The notes under the pieces: model-generated
Told to the model about the DNA's origin: nothing
Databases searched by the model: none
Seen by the model: only the letters and a program-made list of their open reading frames with translations
Assembly: GCA_016871415.1 (NCBI GenBank)
Contig: VHDL01000002.1
Location: 62,001-126,000 of the forward strand
DNA: 64,000 nt
DNA from: Verrucomicrobiota bacterium
Lineage (GTDB): Bacteria; Verrucomicrobiota; Verrucomicrobiia; Opitutales; UBA953
Direction: 5' to 3'
Shown: one piece after another, positions 29,338-37,979 of the stretch
Numbering within the stretch: position 1 is the stretch's first letter
How the letters are laid out: the number at the start of each line of letters is the position of its first letter
Made by a program: the position numbers and the translations under genes

Positions 29338-29778
29338 ATGGCCAAGGTCGACATCGAAGTGGTGCAACGCGTGCTCGAGGAGAACGGCGTGGACGTGCGT
29401 CTCACGGCCGAGATCCTCAAGCAGATCCGTGACGCCGCCGCGGAGGACGCGGTCGAGCGCGAGAAGCCGGTGAAGAAGCAGCACCTCGTGCTCGTCAGCG
29501 AACCTGAGGAGGGCTTACCCAAGGACCTCGTCGGCTGGGTCGTGCAGCTGCCCGAGGACGACGATCCGCGGGACGTCGTCGTCAAGATTGCCGACGCCGC
29601 TTCCGCCTTCAATGCCACGCCGAAGGGCGAACGCGTCCCTGTGCAGTCCTTCGGCGACGCCTGCCAGAGCTTGCCCGCCAAGGCGCTCAAGGAGCGCTAC
29701 GTCTGGATCAAGACCCGCGAGCCCGTCCGCGTCATCGCGGTGAAGAATTCGCTCTCGCGCCGCCGCACGGCGCAGTGA
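29338..29778 (+). CDS. conserved-looking protein of unknown function
   Basis: I do not recognise this 146-residue protein. It is soluble, with an N-terminal helix pair (VDIEVVQRVLEENGVDVRLTAE) and then a compact alpha/beta region. That region contains QHLVLVSEPEEGLPKDLVGWVVQLPEDD and a C-terminal basic strand (ERYVWIKTREPVRVIAVKNSL). Codon use and G+C match the neighbours, so the reading frame looks genuine. It stands alone between divergent trmB and the downstream desaturase. Confidence 0.7.
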   Translation: MAKVDIEVVQRVLEENGVDVRLTAEILKQIRDAAAEDAVEREKPVKKQHLVLVSEPEEGLPKDLVGWVVQLPEDDDPRDVVVKIADAASAFNATPKGERVPVQSFGDACQSLPAKALKERYVWIKTREPVRVIAVKNSLSRRRTAQ

Positions 29779-29875
29779 GCGCCGACTCCGGACCGCGTTT
29801 CTGGGCCTGAAACTGCTTCTAATGAGGGCGTTTGCGCTCGCTTTCGGCCGGCCGGAGCGCACTATCGGTCACTTC

Positions 29876-31042
29876 ATGAAGTTCAGGAATTTCCCGATCT
29901 ACCGCATCGAGTGGGTGACCTCCGCCTTCCTCTTGGGCACCGCCCTCCTGGCCGTCACCCTGGTCCCCTGGTTCCTCTGGAACCATTACGCCGACGTCCA
30001 GGGGTGGGGCTTCATCTGGAGCCTCTTCGTCTTCTACTATTTCGCCACCGGGTTCGGCATTACCCTCGGCTACCACCGCCTTTTCTCACACCTGTCCTTC
30101 CGCGCCAAGTGGCCCGTGAAGCTCTTCGTCCTGCTCTTCGGCGCCGCTTCCTTCGAGAATTCGGCCCTGGACTGGTCCGCCGACCACCGGGTCCACCACA
30201 AGCACGTCGACGAAGACGAGGACCCCTACGACATCTCCAAGGGATTCTTCTACGCCCACATCGGCTGGCTGCTCTTCCGCCTCAAGCCGAAGCCGCCCGT
30301 CAACAACGTCAAGGATCTCGAGGCCGACCCCCTGGTCATGTGGCAGCACCGCTACGTCCATTGGATCGGTTTCACCGTGGGATTCGTCCTGCCCGCCGCC
30401 CTCGGCTGGGCCTACGGCTCCCTGATGGGTTTCGAGAACCCCTGGATGACGGCCTTGGCCTGCTTCCTTCTGGCCGGCCTGCTCCGCGTGGTCGTGGTCC
30501 AACAGGGCACCTTCTGCATCAACTCCCTCTGCCACATGGTGGGACGCCAGCCTTATTCCACCACCCACAGCGCGCGGGATAGCGGCGTCGTCGCCCTGCT
30601 CACCTTCGGCGAGGGGTATCACAACTACCATCACGAGTTCCAGCATGACTACCGCAACGGGGTGAAGGGCTGGCAGTACGATCCCACCAAGTGGATCATC
30701 TGGGGCCTGTGCAAGCTGGGCATGACCTCCGACCTCCGCCGCGTGCCCGACTCCCGCATCATGGCCGCCGAACTTAAGGAGCGCAGCCTCACGCTCGGCC
30801 GAGACATCGACAATCTCGCCGCCCGCCTCGATGCCCGCACGCGTGAGCTCAAGGCGCGCACTATCGCCGCCGCCCATGAGCTCGCCCGCGAGCTCGGCGC
30901 CCGCGCGGAGGCGCTCAAGGAGGCCGCGGCCACCAGGGCCGAAGTCGGTCGTGAGACGATGGCCGAACTGCGCGGCCTGCTCAACCAGGCGGCCGCCCAT
31001 CTCGAGACGCTGCGTCGGGCCGACGCCGGCTCAGCGGCCTGA
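29876..31042 (+). CDS. acyl desaturase with C-terminal coiled-coil extension
   Basis: This is a membrane-bound di-iron fatty acid desaturase of the delta-9 type. Of 388 residues, about 1-285 form the catalytic part with all three histidine boxes: HRLFSH, HRVHHKH and HNYHH, plus four membrane helices. After about residue 290 a highly charged, Ala-rich helix of some 95 residues follows (RTRELKARTIAAAHELARE, EALKEAAATRAEVGRETM), predicted to be coiled coil. Standard bacterial desaturases lack this. The start at MKFRNFPIYRIEW is preferred over the ATG at 29822. It ends three bases before the convergent phosphatase gene. Confidence 0.93.
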   Translation: MKFRNFPIYRIEWVTSAFLLGTALLAVTLVPWFLWNHYADVQGWGFIWSLFVFYYFATGFGITLGYHRLFSHLSFRAKWPVKLFVLLFGAASFENSALDWSADHRVHHKHVDEDEDPYDISKGFFYAHIGWLLFRLKPKPPVNNVKDLEADPLVMWQHRYVHWIGFTVGFVLPAALGWAYGSLMGFENPWMTALACFLLAGLLRVVVVQQGTFCINSLCHMVGRQPYSTTHSARDSGVVALLTFGEGYHNYHHEFQHDYRNGVKGWQYDPTKWIIWGLCKLGMTSDLRRVPDSRIMAAELKERSLTLGRDIDNLAARLDARTRELKARTIAAAHELARELGARAEALKEAAATRAEVGRETMAELRGLLNQAAAHLETLRRADAGSAA

Positions 31043-31045
31043 GGT

Positions 31046-31507
31046 TCAGGAGCCCAGCTCCTGGACGAGCAGGTGGACCTTCTCCTCGATGAGGGGGAGG
31101 ACCTCCTCGGGCTGCGCGCAGTCAATGTCGTGTATGGCCCAGTATTCGATGCGGTCCGCCCATTCGGGGTGGGCCCGGAGCATCATGGCATGATGTTCGT
31201 CCCGCTTGAGGGCGATGGTGCGTCGGGCGCGTCCGAGATCATCCTCGCGCAGCTGCACGGGCGCTGGGCTGGTCAGGTGCAGGGGCACGCCCAGCTCCCC
31301 CAGCCGGCGGGCGGTGTCCCGGGAGATCGGGGTGGGCTCATCGGCCACCAGGGAGGTCAGCAGCCCCCGGGAGAAAGCCCGGTAGGGGGACCCGAGGCGG
31401 TCGGCATGCCAGTTGAACAGGGCCTCGGCGTGCCGGCTCCGATAGAAGTTGCCCGTGCAGACGAAGAGGACCAGCGGGCCTGAATCTGCGCTTGTGCGTT
31501 GGGACAT
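31046..31507 (-). CDS. low-molecular-weight phosphatase-family protein
   Basis: The 153-residue product has the P-loop CTGNFYRSRHAEALF, which fits C-x5-R-[ST], and a candidate general-acid loop (IEYWAIHDIDCAQPEE). It belongs to the LMW protein tyrosine phosphatase / arsenate reductase superfamily. The Phe-Tyr-Arg-Ser-Arg loop differs from the common GNICRSP, placing it in an uncharacterised subfamily. Its start overlaps the 5' region of the small lipoprotein gene on the other strand. Confidence 0.8.
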   Translation of the reverse strand: MSQRTSADSGPLVLFVCTGNFYRSRHAEALFNWHADRLGSPYRAFSRGLLTSLVADEPTPISRDTARRLGELGVPLHLTSPAPVQLREDDLGRARRTIALKRDEHHAMMLRAHPEWADRIEYWAIHDIDCAQPEEVLPLIEEKVHLLVQELGS

Positions 31508-31542
31508 GCGGCGTAAAGTCCCCGCAATCTACCCAACCCGCC

Positions 31543-31776
31543 ATGGCAAGCAAACTGTTCGTCCTCACCGCCCTTACCGCCCTCTTCGTCGGCTGCGCCA
31601 GTCCCGACCGCGCCCCCAGCCCAGTGATCGATGAGCCTGCCGCGCCCGCCCCCGCCGTCGAGACCCTCTCGCCCGTGGCTCCCGTGGCTCCCGGTATACC
31701 GGCTCCCGCCCCCGATGCCCCCAAGGCTCCGGCGCCCAAGGGCCGCATCCCGATTCGCAACGCCGGCAACAAGTGA
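31543..31776 (+). CDS. small Pro/Ala-rich lipoprotein
   Basis: The 77-residue product has a lipoprotein signal peptide (MASKLFVLTALTALFVGC, with the lipidated Cys after LFVG). The mature part is low-complexity and Pro/Ala-rich (APVAPGIPAPAPDAP) and ends in a short basic tail (KGRIPIRNAGNK). Such proteins are usually surface or periplasmic spacers; no function can be assigned. Confidence 0.7.
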   Translation: MASKLFVLTALTALFVGCASPDRAPSPVIDEPAAPAPAVETLSPVAPVAPGIPAPAPDAPKAPAPKGRIPIRNAGNK

Positions 31777-31782
31777 TTCGAA

Positions 31783-32712
31783 TCACATCAGCGATACCTC
31801 GGTGACGAAGGTGTCGGTGCGACCGGGCTCCACGTGGTGGAGCCCGTTTCCGTGTTCGGGGCTGTTGGGCGGCCCCATCCAGGGCTCGACGCAGTAGAAG
31901 GGCGCCTCCGGATCCTGCGTCCAGGTGACCACGGTCCCCCAGCTGCCGGGGATCGGGTCCTCGCCGACTTTCACCGTCACGTCCTCCTCGCCTGACTTGG
32001 GACCGAACGCCACGGCCGCTGACTTCAGGTGCGTGAAGATGCAGTCGGAGAGCTCCGGCGCGTCGAACGGGATCGCGTCCCTCCCCTTGAGGTCCGCGTA
32101 CGGCACGAGCTTGCCGTCGGCCGCGTGACGCCACTGACGCTTCGAGGGGATGCGGATGACGTAGTCGCGCCGGGAGAGCCCGCGGTGCCAGGGCAGGGTG
32201 AAGTAGAAATGGTGTCCCGCGCACCAGGGCAGCGGCCTGCCCCCGCGGTTCTCCAGCTCGAAGGTGATCCGCAGGAAGAGCTCGAGGAAGTCGAAGCGCA
32301 CGCGGAACGCGTAGTCGAAGGGATAGCAGCGGTCGCCCGCCTCGTCGGGGATGAGCCGCGCCACGGCGTGCCGCGGGCCGTGCTCGATGACCTCGAAGAC
32401 GCTGTCGCGGGCGAAGCCGTGCTGGGGCATGGGGCGCTTCACGCCCTCGGCGTCCTTCCAGGCGAACTTCTCACCGTCGGCGTAGTTGCGTCCCATGAAG
32501 GGGAAGAGCACAGGGTTGCCGCCGCGCACGGCCCCGATCTTCGCGAGCTCGGTCGGCGCGCCCGCGGGCCAGTGCAGGACCTCGCGTGCGCCCCCCGGCA
32601 GTTCGACGCGCCAGCGCATGAGCCGCGCCCCACGGGTCAGGCAGGTCTCGTAGGTGGAGGCCCCGACGCGCCAGCGTTCGCAGGGCGTTCCGTCGACGGT
32701 GAAGGTCTCCAT
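31783..32712 (-). CDS. aldose 1-epimerase-like (galactose mutarotase-fold) protein
   Basis: The 309-residue product fits the aldose-epimerase / YeaD superfamily: GNPVLFPFMGRN, PQHGFARDSVFEV with the substrate-binding His, CAGHHFYFTLP with the catalytic His, and VEPWMGPPNSPEHGNGLHHVEPG near the end. It would interconvert sugar anomers or act on sugar phosphates. The ATG giving METFTVDG is preferred to a TTG four codons earlier. Its location downstream of the lipid genes gives no clear functional link. Confidence 0.85.
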   Translation of the reverse strand: METFTVDGTPCERWRVGASTYETCLTRGARLMRWRVELPGGAREVLHWPAGAPTELAKIGAVRGGNPVLFPFMGRNYADGEKFAWKDAEGVKRPMPQHGFARDSVFEVIEHGPRHAVARLIPDEAGDRCYPFDYAFRVRFDFLELFLRITFELENRGGRPLPWCAGHHFYFTLPWHRGLSRRDYVIRIPSKRQWRHAADGKLVPYADLKGRDAIPFDAPELSDCIFTHLKSAAVAFGPKSGEEDVTVKVGEDPIPGSWGTVVTWTQDPEAPFYCVEPWMGPPNSPEHGNGLHHVEPGRTDTFVTEVSLM

Positions 32713-32760
32713 GCGTCCAGCCAAGGGCGGCGGGCGGCGGAGGCAAACGCGGACTTCCCC

Positions 32761-33795
32761 TCAGGCCTTGCGGAAGCGGTAGTGGCAGACCATCCACTCG
32801 CGTCCGCCGTCGAAGTTCCAGAGTTCGGCGCAGGCCATGAAGAAGATCCGCCAGTAGGCCAGCCACTTGCGCGCCTCGCCGGGGCCGTAGGTCCGGGCGA
32901 AGATCTCCAGGATCTCCTTGCGGCGGCGGTCGGTGTTGCGCAGCCAGTGCTCAGAGGTCTGCCCGTAGTGCCGGCCTTCGACCTCCCAGACCTGTTCGAG
33001 CTTCAGGTGCTCCTGGAAGCGGGAGGCGAGGCAGTTCGACGGCATGATGCCGCCGGTGAAGAAATGCCGGGACATCCAGTCGGTCCCGTCCTTCGACTCG
33101 AAGTGGTACGCGCAGTCGCGATGGGTGAAGACGTGGAAGAACAGCGCCCCGCCCGGCCGCAGCCAGGTGGACACGCGCCGCAGGAGCTCGCCCCAGTTCT
33201 TCATGTGCTCGAGCATCTCGACGGAGACGACGCGGTCATAGGCGCCCGCGTCGGCGTCGAAGACGTTCATGTCGCAGGTGATGATGCGCACGTTGGTCAG
33301 GCCGCGCGCCCGGGCCTCGGATTCGATGTGCGCCCGTTGGGAGGCGGAGTTGGAGACGCCGGTGATACGCGAGCGGGGGTATTTCTCGGCCATCCAGAGG
33401 GTGAGGGATCCCCAGCCGCAGCCGAGTTCGAGCACGTCCTGTCCGTCCATGAGTTCGGCGCGTTCGCAGGTGAGCGCCAGCATGGCCTCCTCGGCGGCCG
33501 GGATGTCCTCGTCCCCATTGGGATAGAGGCAGCTGGAATACTTGAGGCGCGGGCCGAGGCAGAGGCGGTAGAACGCGGCGGGTACCTCGTAGTGCTGGTC
33601 ATTGGCCGCCTTGGTGGCCACGGCGACGGGCAGCCGGCGCAGCTCCTCGGCGAAAGCGTTGACGCGCCGGCGGCGTTCTTCGGCGTCGTCCGACCGCTCG
33701 TCGCGGAGGCGCTGGCGCAGGAGGCGGCGGATGCCCCGGCGGATGAGGGAGTCGGGGAGGACGTCCCAGCCGAGGACGGCGTCGAGCAAGGGCAT
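32761..33795 (-). CDS. cyclopropane-fatty-acid-synthase-family SAM methyltransferase (1)
   Basis: The 344-residue product has a short N-terminal helical domain, the sequence HYEVPAAFYRLCLGPRLKYSS and the SAM site DVLELGCGWGSLTLWMAEKYP. Further along are SVEMLEHMKNW, FHVFTHRDCAYHF and HFFTGGIMPS. It resembles the CFA-like group often found beside DUF1295 genes, and differs from the classical synthase encoded at 35798-37036. Lipid C-methylation is inferred from family and context. It follows the DUF1295 gene after about 50 bases in what looks like one operon. Confidence 0.88.
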   Translation of the reverse strand: MPLLDAVLGWDVLPDSLIRRGIRRLLRQRLRDERSDDAEERRRRVNAFAEELRRLPVAVATKAANDQHYEVPAAFYRLCLGPRLKYSSCLYPNGDEDIPAAEEAMLALTCERAELMDGQDVLELGCGWGSLTLWMAEKYPRSRITGVSNSASQRAHIESEARARGLTNVRIITCDMNVFDADAGAYDRVVSVEMLEHMKNWGELLRRVSTWLRPGGALFFHVFTHRDCAYHFESKDGTDWMSRHFFTGGIMPSNCLASRFQEHLKLEQVWEVEGRHYGQTSEHWLRNTDRRRKEILEIFARTYGPGEARKWLAYWRIFFMACAELWNFDGGREWMVCHYRFRKA

Positions 33796-33847
33796 GCAGG
33801 AATCTGGAACGAAAGGCCGCCCGCTGGCAAACCCGCCCTCGGAAAAG

Positions 33848-34663
33848 TCAGCCCCGCGGCGGGCGGGGCCAGAAGGCCGGGACGCGCCGCATGTAGTCCT
33901 CATAGGCGGCGCCCTTGGACTTGAGCAGCTGCTGCTCGGTGAGGGGCACGCCGGTCACGCGGGTCAGGAAGTGATGGATGACGACGACGCAGAGCAGGCC
34001 GGGGACGCCCCGGTATTCGGCGTTGTAGCTCATGAGCAGAAAGCCGACCCACACGAGCCACTCGCCGAAGTAGTTCGGGTGCCGGCTCCACGCCCACAGG
34101 CCGCGTTCGCAGACCTTGCCCCTGTTCGCGGGATCCTTCTTGAAGGCGGCGAGCTGCGCGTCGGCCACGCCTTCGATGAGCAGGGCGAGGCCGAAGACGG
34201 CCAGTCCGGCCCAGTGGACCGCCGCCGGGGAGGGCGGTGCGCCCGCCGGAGCCGAGGACAGCAGGGGCAGGCAGAGCACGGCCAGCACGACGGCCTGCAG
34301 GAAGTAGAAGGTGACCATTTTAGCGGCCATGCGCTCGCCGTGCTCCTCACGCATGCGCAGGTAGCGTCCGTCCTCCTGGTCGAGGTGCCCGAGCACGCGC
34401 GCGCCGAGATGCGCGCTCAGCCGTAGGCTCCAGGCGACGGTGGTGCCGGCCATGAGCAGGCCCTGGCCTCCCAGGCACGGCGTGATGAGGAAGTGTACGG
34501 CCAGCATCTGGAGCCCGACCAGCGCGAAGCCGAACGACCAGGCGACGTCGACGATCGACCAGTTATCGATGCATCTGGCCACCGCCCAGCAGGCGGCGAA
34601 GTAGACGCACGCCTCGACGAGCAGGATGGCGAAATCGAGGCCCAGCGCGACGTAGGGGTTCAT
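33848..34663 (-). CDS. DUF1295 (steroid 5-alpha-reductase-like) membrane protein
   Basis: The 271-residue protein has about six or seven membrane helices and the DUF1295 signature WSRHPNYFGEWLVWVGFLL close to the C-terminus, plus YMRRVPAFWPRPP. The fold is related to steroid reductases and isoprenylcysteine methyltransferases. Bacterial members commonly lie beside CFA-synthase genes, as here. A role in lipid reduction or modification is inferred. Its start overlaps the DUF2062 stop by ATGA. Confidence 0.9.
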   Translation of the reverse strand: MNPYVALGLDFAILLVEACVYFAACWAVARCIDNWSIVDVAWSFGFALVGLQMLAVHFLITPCLGGQGLLMAGTTVAWSLRLSAHLGARVLGHLDQEDGRYLRMREEHGERMAAKMVTFYFLQAVVLAVLCLPLLSSAPAGAPPSPAAVHWAGLAVFGLALLIEGVADAQLAAFKKDPANRGKVCERGLWAWSRHPNYFGEWLVWVGFLLMSYNAEYRGVPGLLCVVVIHHFLTRVTGVPLTEQQLLKSKGAAYEDYMRRVPAFWPRPPRG

Positions 34664-35124
34664 GAGGCGAGTCTGCGGAAGGTGCCGCGCAAGGCCAGCC
34701 CGAGCAGCCAGGCGACCGCGGGCATGACGAGGGCCCAGCCGAGGGCGCCGTGCAGTCCGGCCATGCCGAATTCGGACAGGAAGGCGGCGGGCGATTCGGC
34801 GAACCTGCTTGCGATGAGCGTCGGGGAGAGGGGCATGGGTTCCGCGCCGGTCACGGCCTCACCAAGGCGCACGAAGGGCACGATGAGCGCGATCTGCGCG
34901 GGGTAGAGGAGGAAGTTGACCGTCTGCAGGGCGACGTGATTGAGCCGGGCCAGCCGTCCGGCCAGGAAGCAAAGGAAGGTGGTCGCGCCCAGGAAGGGGA
35001 GCAGCCCGATGGCCGCCCCCACGGCGGCCGAGTTCGCCAGGCCTTCCGGTGTGGCGCCCTGCCTCAGCTCGGCGACGAGCGGGTCGCGCACGCGCCGGGC
35101 CAGCCATGCCCCGACCGCGCCCAT
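34660..35124 (-). CDS. DUF2062 membrane protein
   Basis: The 154-residue protein carries the DUF2062 pattern (GATPEGLANSAAVGAAIGLLPFLGATT and NPxxxxPxY-like LLYPAQIALIVPFVRLGE) and three or four hydrophobic helices. Function is unknown; members are often near glycosyltransferase or lipid genes. It is coupled to genes on both sides (1-base overlap with the upstream stop, 4-base overlap downstream). Confidence 0.82.
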   Translation of the reverse strand: MGAVGAWLARRVRDPLVAELRQGATPEGLANSAAVGAAIGLLPFLGATTFLCFLAGRLARLNHVALQTVNFLLYPAQIALIVPFVRLGEAVTGAEPMPLSPTLIASRFAESPAAFLSEFGMAGLHGALGWALVMPAVAWLLGLALRGTFRRLAS

Positions 35125-35519
35125 CAGGCCGCACGTCGGGTGAAGAAGAGCTTCGCGGGGTCGTTCTCGCCCGGAGCCGCGCGCAGGCAGAGCAGGGCGT
35201 AGGCCGCGATGGCGAAGTTCCCGAGCAGGAGCAGCGCGACCAGCCAGCCGAGGCGTGAGAGCGCGGTGCGCTCACGCCAGGCGACGTAGAGCCAGAAGGC
35301 CATGAAGCCGAAGTAGGCGTCGAACATCGTGGCGAGGCCCCAGGGCTCGGAGCACACGGTCTCGAAGCCTTTGATCACGTTGATACCCTCCTTCCCCGCG
35401 AGGGCGGCGTACTGGGGCAGGGAGGTGATGGTCGGGGTCGTGGTGGCATACCACGACACCCAGGTCATGGCGGCCAGCACGATGATGAAGTAGAGGGCGA
35501 CGGAGCGGCGCAGGTTCAT
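35124..35519 (-). CDS. small membrane protein, DUF1475-like
   Basis: The 131-residue product has three or four hydrophobic helices (SVALYFIIVLAAMTWVSWYA, WGLATMFDAYFGFMAFWLYVAW, LGWLVALLLLGNFAIAAYALL). The PWxxATxxDAYFGFxxFxxxVAW segment is reminiscent of DUF1475, found with lipid or polyketide genes. It is the first gene of the minus operon 35519-32761. Assignment rests on that one segment. Confidence 0.68.
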   Translation of the reverse strand: MNLRRSVALYFIIVLAAMTWVSWYATTTPTITSLPQYAALAGKEGINVIKGFETVCSEPWGLATMFDAYFGFMAFWLYVAWRERTALSRLGWLVALLLLGNFAIAAYALLCLRAAPGENDPAKLFFTRRAA

Positions 35520-35594
35520 GGGTTTAGGGTAGGGGAGATGCGGGGAAAGGCAAACGGCGCGGAAAAGAGCCGAAGGCTGAACGGTTTCGAGACA

Positions 35595-35617
35595 GGGTCA
35601 GCGCTGCGTGCTGACCC
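35595..35617. repeat. dispersed hairpin, CACGCAG family (copy 1)
   Basis: Arms GGGTCAGC and GCTGACCC pair perfectly over 8 bp around a 7-base loop. The reverse complement matches the element at 57926-57948 at 19 of 23 positions, with one stem pair exchanged A-T for G-C. It lies in the 278-base gap between the CFA synthase gene and the DUF1475-like gene; outside the two hairpins this gap holds nothing I recognise. Confidence 0.75.
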
Positions 35618-35619
35618 AT

Positions 35620-35643
35620 TTCGTCCGCCGCAGGGCGGACGAA
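35620..35643. repeat. perfect 10-bp hairpin directly after the CACGCAG element
   Basis: TTCGTCCGCC, loop GCAG, GGCGGACGAA. It starts two bases after the preceding hairpin, so the pair forms a composite double stem-loop. It could terminate the CFA synthase transcript, although no T-run follows. Confidence 0.75.
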
Positions 35644-35797
35644 GGTAGGGTCGTGGCCAAGCAGCGCCGTCCTGTCAAGCGGACGCGAAGTCATCGCGTC
35701 CTTGCCTAAGTCAGGAGCACCCGCTCAAGGGGAGGCCGGAAACCGGGAAGGATGCTTCGGGCATGATGTCCCCGTGTCAACTTGCCCTCGTGTCCCT

Positions 35798-37036
35798 TCA
35801 GGACGCTTGCGTCGCGCTCAGCCCGCCGCAGTTCGGCCGCACGTACACGGCCTGCACCACGCCGATGTTTCGGCGTTCGAAGGCGGCCTCGCAGTAGCGG
35901 AAATACAGGCGCCACTTGCGGATGAAGCGTTCGTCGAAGCCCATGGCGCGGACTTTTTCCAGATTGGCCTCGAAGGCGCGGCACCAGGCGTCGAGGGTGC
36001 GCGCGTAGTCGGGCCCGAACTCCTCGAGGCGGTGCAGCTGGAAGCCGGCGCGGCGGGTCATGAGCTCACCGACGCGGTTGATCGAGAGGAGGAGGGAGCC
36101 GGGGAAGATGTGCTTCTGGATGAAGTCCACGCCGCTCCGGAACTGCTCGTAGCGGGCGTCGGGGCAGGTGATGTACTGGAAGGCGGCGACGCCGTCCTTC
36201 TTTAGCAGGCGCCCGACGGATTCGCAGAAGGCCGGGAGGTAGCGGTGGCCGAGGGCCTCCATCATCTCGATGGACACGCACTTGTCATACTGGCCGCGGT
36301 GGTCGCGGAAATCCTCGAGGCGCACCTCGATGCGGTCCGCCAGCCCGGCGGCCCTCACGCGTTCGACGGCGAGGTCGTGCTGTGCCTTGGAGATGGTCAG
36401 GGTGGTCACGCGGCAGCCGTGATGGCGCACGGCGTGCAGGGCCCAGCCGCCCCAGCCGGTGCCAATCTCGATCACGTGATCCTCGGGCCGCAGGCGGAGG
36501 AGGCGGCACAGCGCCTCGTTCTTGTTCGCCTGCGCCTGCTCGAGCGTCGTCGCGCCCTCCCAGCGGGCGGAGGAGTACATCATCGACGGGTCGAGGAAGA
36601 GCCGGAAGAAGTCGTTCGCGAGGTCGTAGTGCTCGGCGATGTTGCGCCGCACGACCTTGCGGGAGTTCGGACGCAGGAGGTGGCCGATGCGGTTGGCCAC
36701 GCGCAGGACGCCCAGTGCGGCGTTGCGCCGGGCGGATCCGGACAGGCCCGCGGCGTGGTCGAGGTTGTCGATGAAGAACGCGATGACCGCAGCGAGGTCG
36801 GGCGAGTCCCATTCGCCGTCCATGTAGGATTCCGTCAGGCCGATGTCCGCTGAGAGCACGATGCGGCGGAAGAAGCCGTCGTCTTTCGCCGTGATGCGCG
36901 CGCCGTCCGCGACGGCGGGGTCGCCGAAGCGCAGGGTCCCGCCCTCGGGCGTGACGAGGTCGAGCCGTCCGCTCCGGAGGCGTGCGAACTCCCGCAGCAC
37001 GAGGCGACGGGAAAGGGAGGGGCGGTGGACGGTCAT
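35798..37036 (-). CDS. cfa: cyclopropane-fatty-acyl-phospholipid synthase-family enzyme (2)
   Basis: This family transfers a methyl or methylene group from SAM to double bonds of phospholipid acyl chains at the inner membrane. The 412-residue product has the CFA N-terminal domain (LRFGDPAVADGARI, GLTESYMDGEWDSPDL) and the SAM core (NIAEHYDLANDFFRLFLDPSMMYSSA, VIEIGTGWGGWALHA, SIEMMEALG). The FIQKHIFPGSLL motif and a classical C-terminus follow (RYCEAAFERRNIGVVQAVY). Its product could be a cyclopropane, a methyl branch or a methylated furan precursor; sequence alone does not decide. It overlaps the DUF1365 gene by four bases. Confidence 0.95.
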   Translation of the reverse strand: MTVHRPSLSRRLVLREFARLRSGRLDLVTPEGGTLRFGDPAVADGARITAKDDGFFRRIVLSADIGLTESYMDGEWDSPDLAAVIAFFIDNLDHAAGLSGSARRNAALGVLRVANRIGHLLRPNSRKVVRRNIAEHYDLANDFFRLFLDPSMMYSSARWEGATTLEQAQANKNEALCRLLRLRPEDHVIEIGTGWGGWALHAVRHHGCRVTTLTISKAQHDLAVERVRAAGLADRIEVRLEDFRDHRGQYDKCVSIEMMEALGHRYLPAFCESVGRLLKKDGVAAFQYITCPDARYEQFRSGVDFIQKHIFPGSLLLSINRVGELMTRRAGFQLHRLEEFGPDYARTLDAWCRAFEANLEKVRAMGFDERFIRKWRLYFRYCEAAFERRNIGVVQAVYVRPNCGGLSATQAS

Positions 37037-37881
37037 GGTCGGCCGGCGATCTCGGGCGAAGGTTGGCGTAGTCCGCGCTGCAGGTCGACGTCATCCCGCT
37101 TGCGCCGGAAGGGCAGGCGGCGGGCCAGCCACAGCCAGGTGGCGTGGAGGTGGATGAGTACAGTCACCTTGAGCACGAGAAGGGGCGACTTGAGCGTGAG
37201 CCAGAGCAGGCTGAGGTCGGTGAGCGGCACCTGCCGGCCGCTCCAGGAGCTGACTAGGGTCTTCTCGCCGCCCTCATAGTGGTCGACCGTGACCGAGAGC
37301 GTGCCCGCGGGCTCACGCATGGTGAACTCGAACTCGGTGTCGAGGCCCGAGAAGGGCGAGACGTAGAAGCGCTTGGGCGCGCGCAGCTGCAGGTAGGGGT
37401 CACCGTCGTGCTCCTCGCGCCGGCAGTCCGGCCCGAGGAACCAGGCCTTGCGCTCCCCGAAGGTGTTGTGCACCTCGGCGATTCCGCAGTCGAGCCGCCC
37501 GTCGACGGTGACGACGAAGAAGACCACGGGGTTATAGGACCGGCCGAAGGCGCGCGGCATCGCGATGAGGTAGATTGCGGCCCGCTCCGGCAGGGCGTGC
37601 CCCTGTGATGCGCAGAAGGCCCGCACGCGCGCCTCGAGGCGGTCCCCAGGGCGGCCGAAGTCCTGCGGGGCGCCCTCGGGGCCGAAGACCTCGCCGGGCG
37701 ACAGGAAGTCCTCGTCCCGGAAATCGTAGGGGGACCAGCGGCGGCCCAGCAGCCAGAGTCCGCGACCGGGATTCTCCAGCGCCTCGGGGCGGATGCTGAA
37801 GGCGAAGGCCGCGTGGGAGAAGTGGTGCCGCTTCGGCCGCAGCCGCGCGTGCATCACGGTCGCATCATAGAGCCGCACCAT
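37033..37881 (-). CDS. DUF1365 protein
   Basis: The 282-residue product shows the DUF1365 core: ATVMHARLRPKRHHFSHAAF, the YNPVVFFVV segment, EVHNTFGERKAW and KRFYVSPFSGLDTEFEF, and a late amphipathic/hydrophobic helix (LTLKSPLLVLKVTVLIHLHATW). The biochemical role is not established to my knowledge. It co-occurs with an FAD amine-oxidase-type protein and a CFA synthase in many genomes, and both are nearby here. It overlaps the synthase gene by ATGA. Confidence 0.93.
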   Translation of the reverse strand: MVRLYDATVMHARLRPKRHHFSHAAFAFSIRPEALENPGRGLWLLGRRWSPYDFRDEDFLSPGEVFGPEGAPQDFGRPGDRLEARVRAFCASQGHALPERAAIYLIAMPRAFGRSYNPVVFFVVTVDGRLDCGIAEVHNTFGERKAWFLGPDCRREEHDGDPYLQLRAPKRFYVSPFSGLDTEFEFTMREPAGTLSVTVDHYEGGEKTLVSSWSGRQVPLTDLSLLWLTLKSPLLVLKVTVLIHLHATWLWLARRLPFRRKRDDVDLQRGLRQPSPEIAGRP

Positions 37882-37979
37882 CGGAGACGGAGGTTTGGAG
37901 GGTTCCCGGCCGGGCGCAAGCCCCCTCGCCGCATTCTGCCCCGCTTGCGTCTTGGGCCCGTCGTGGTATCAAGGCGACA

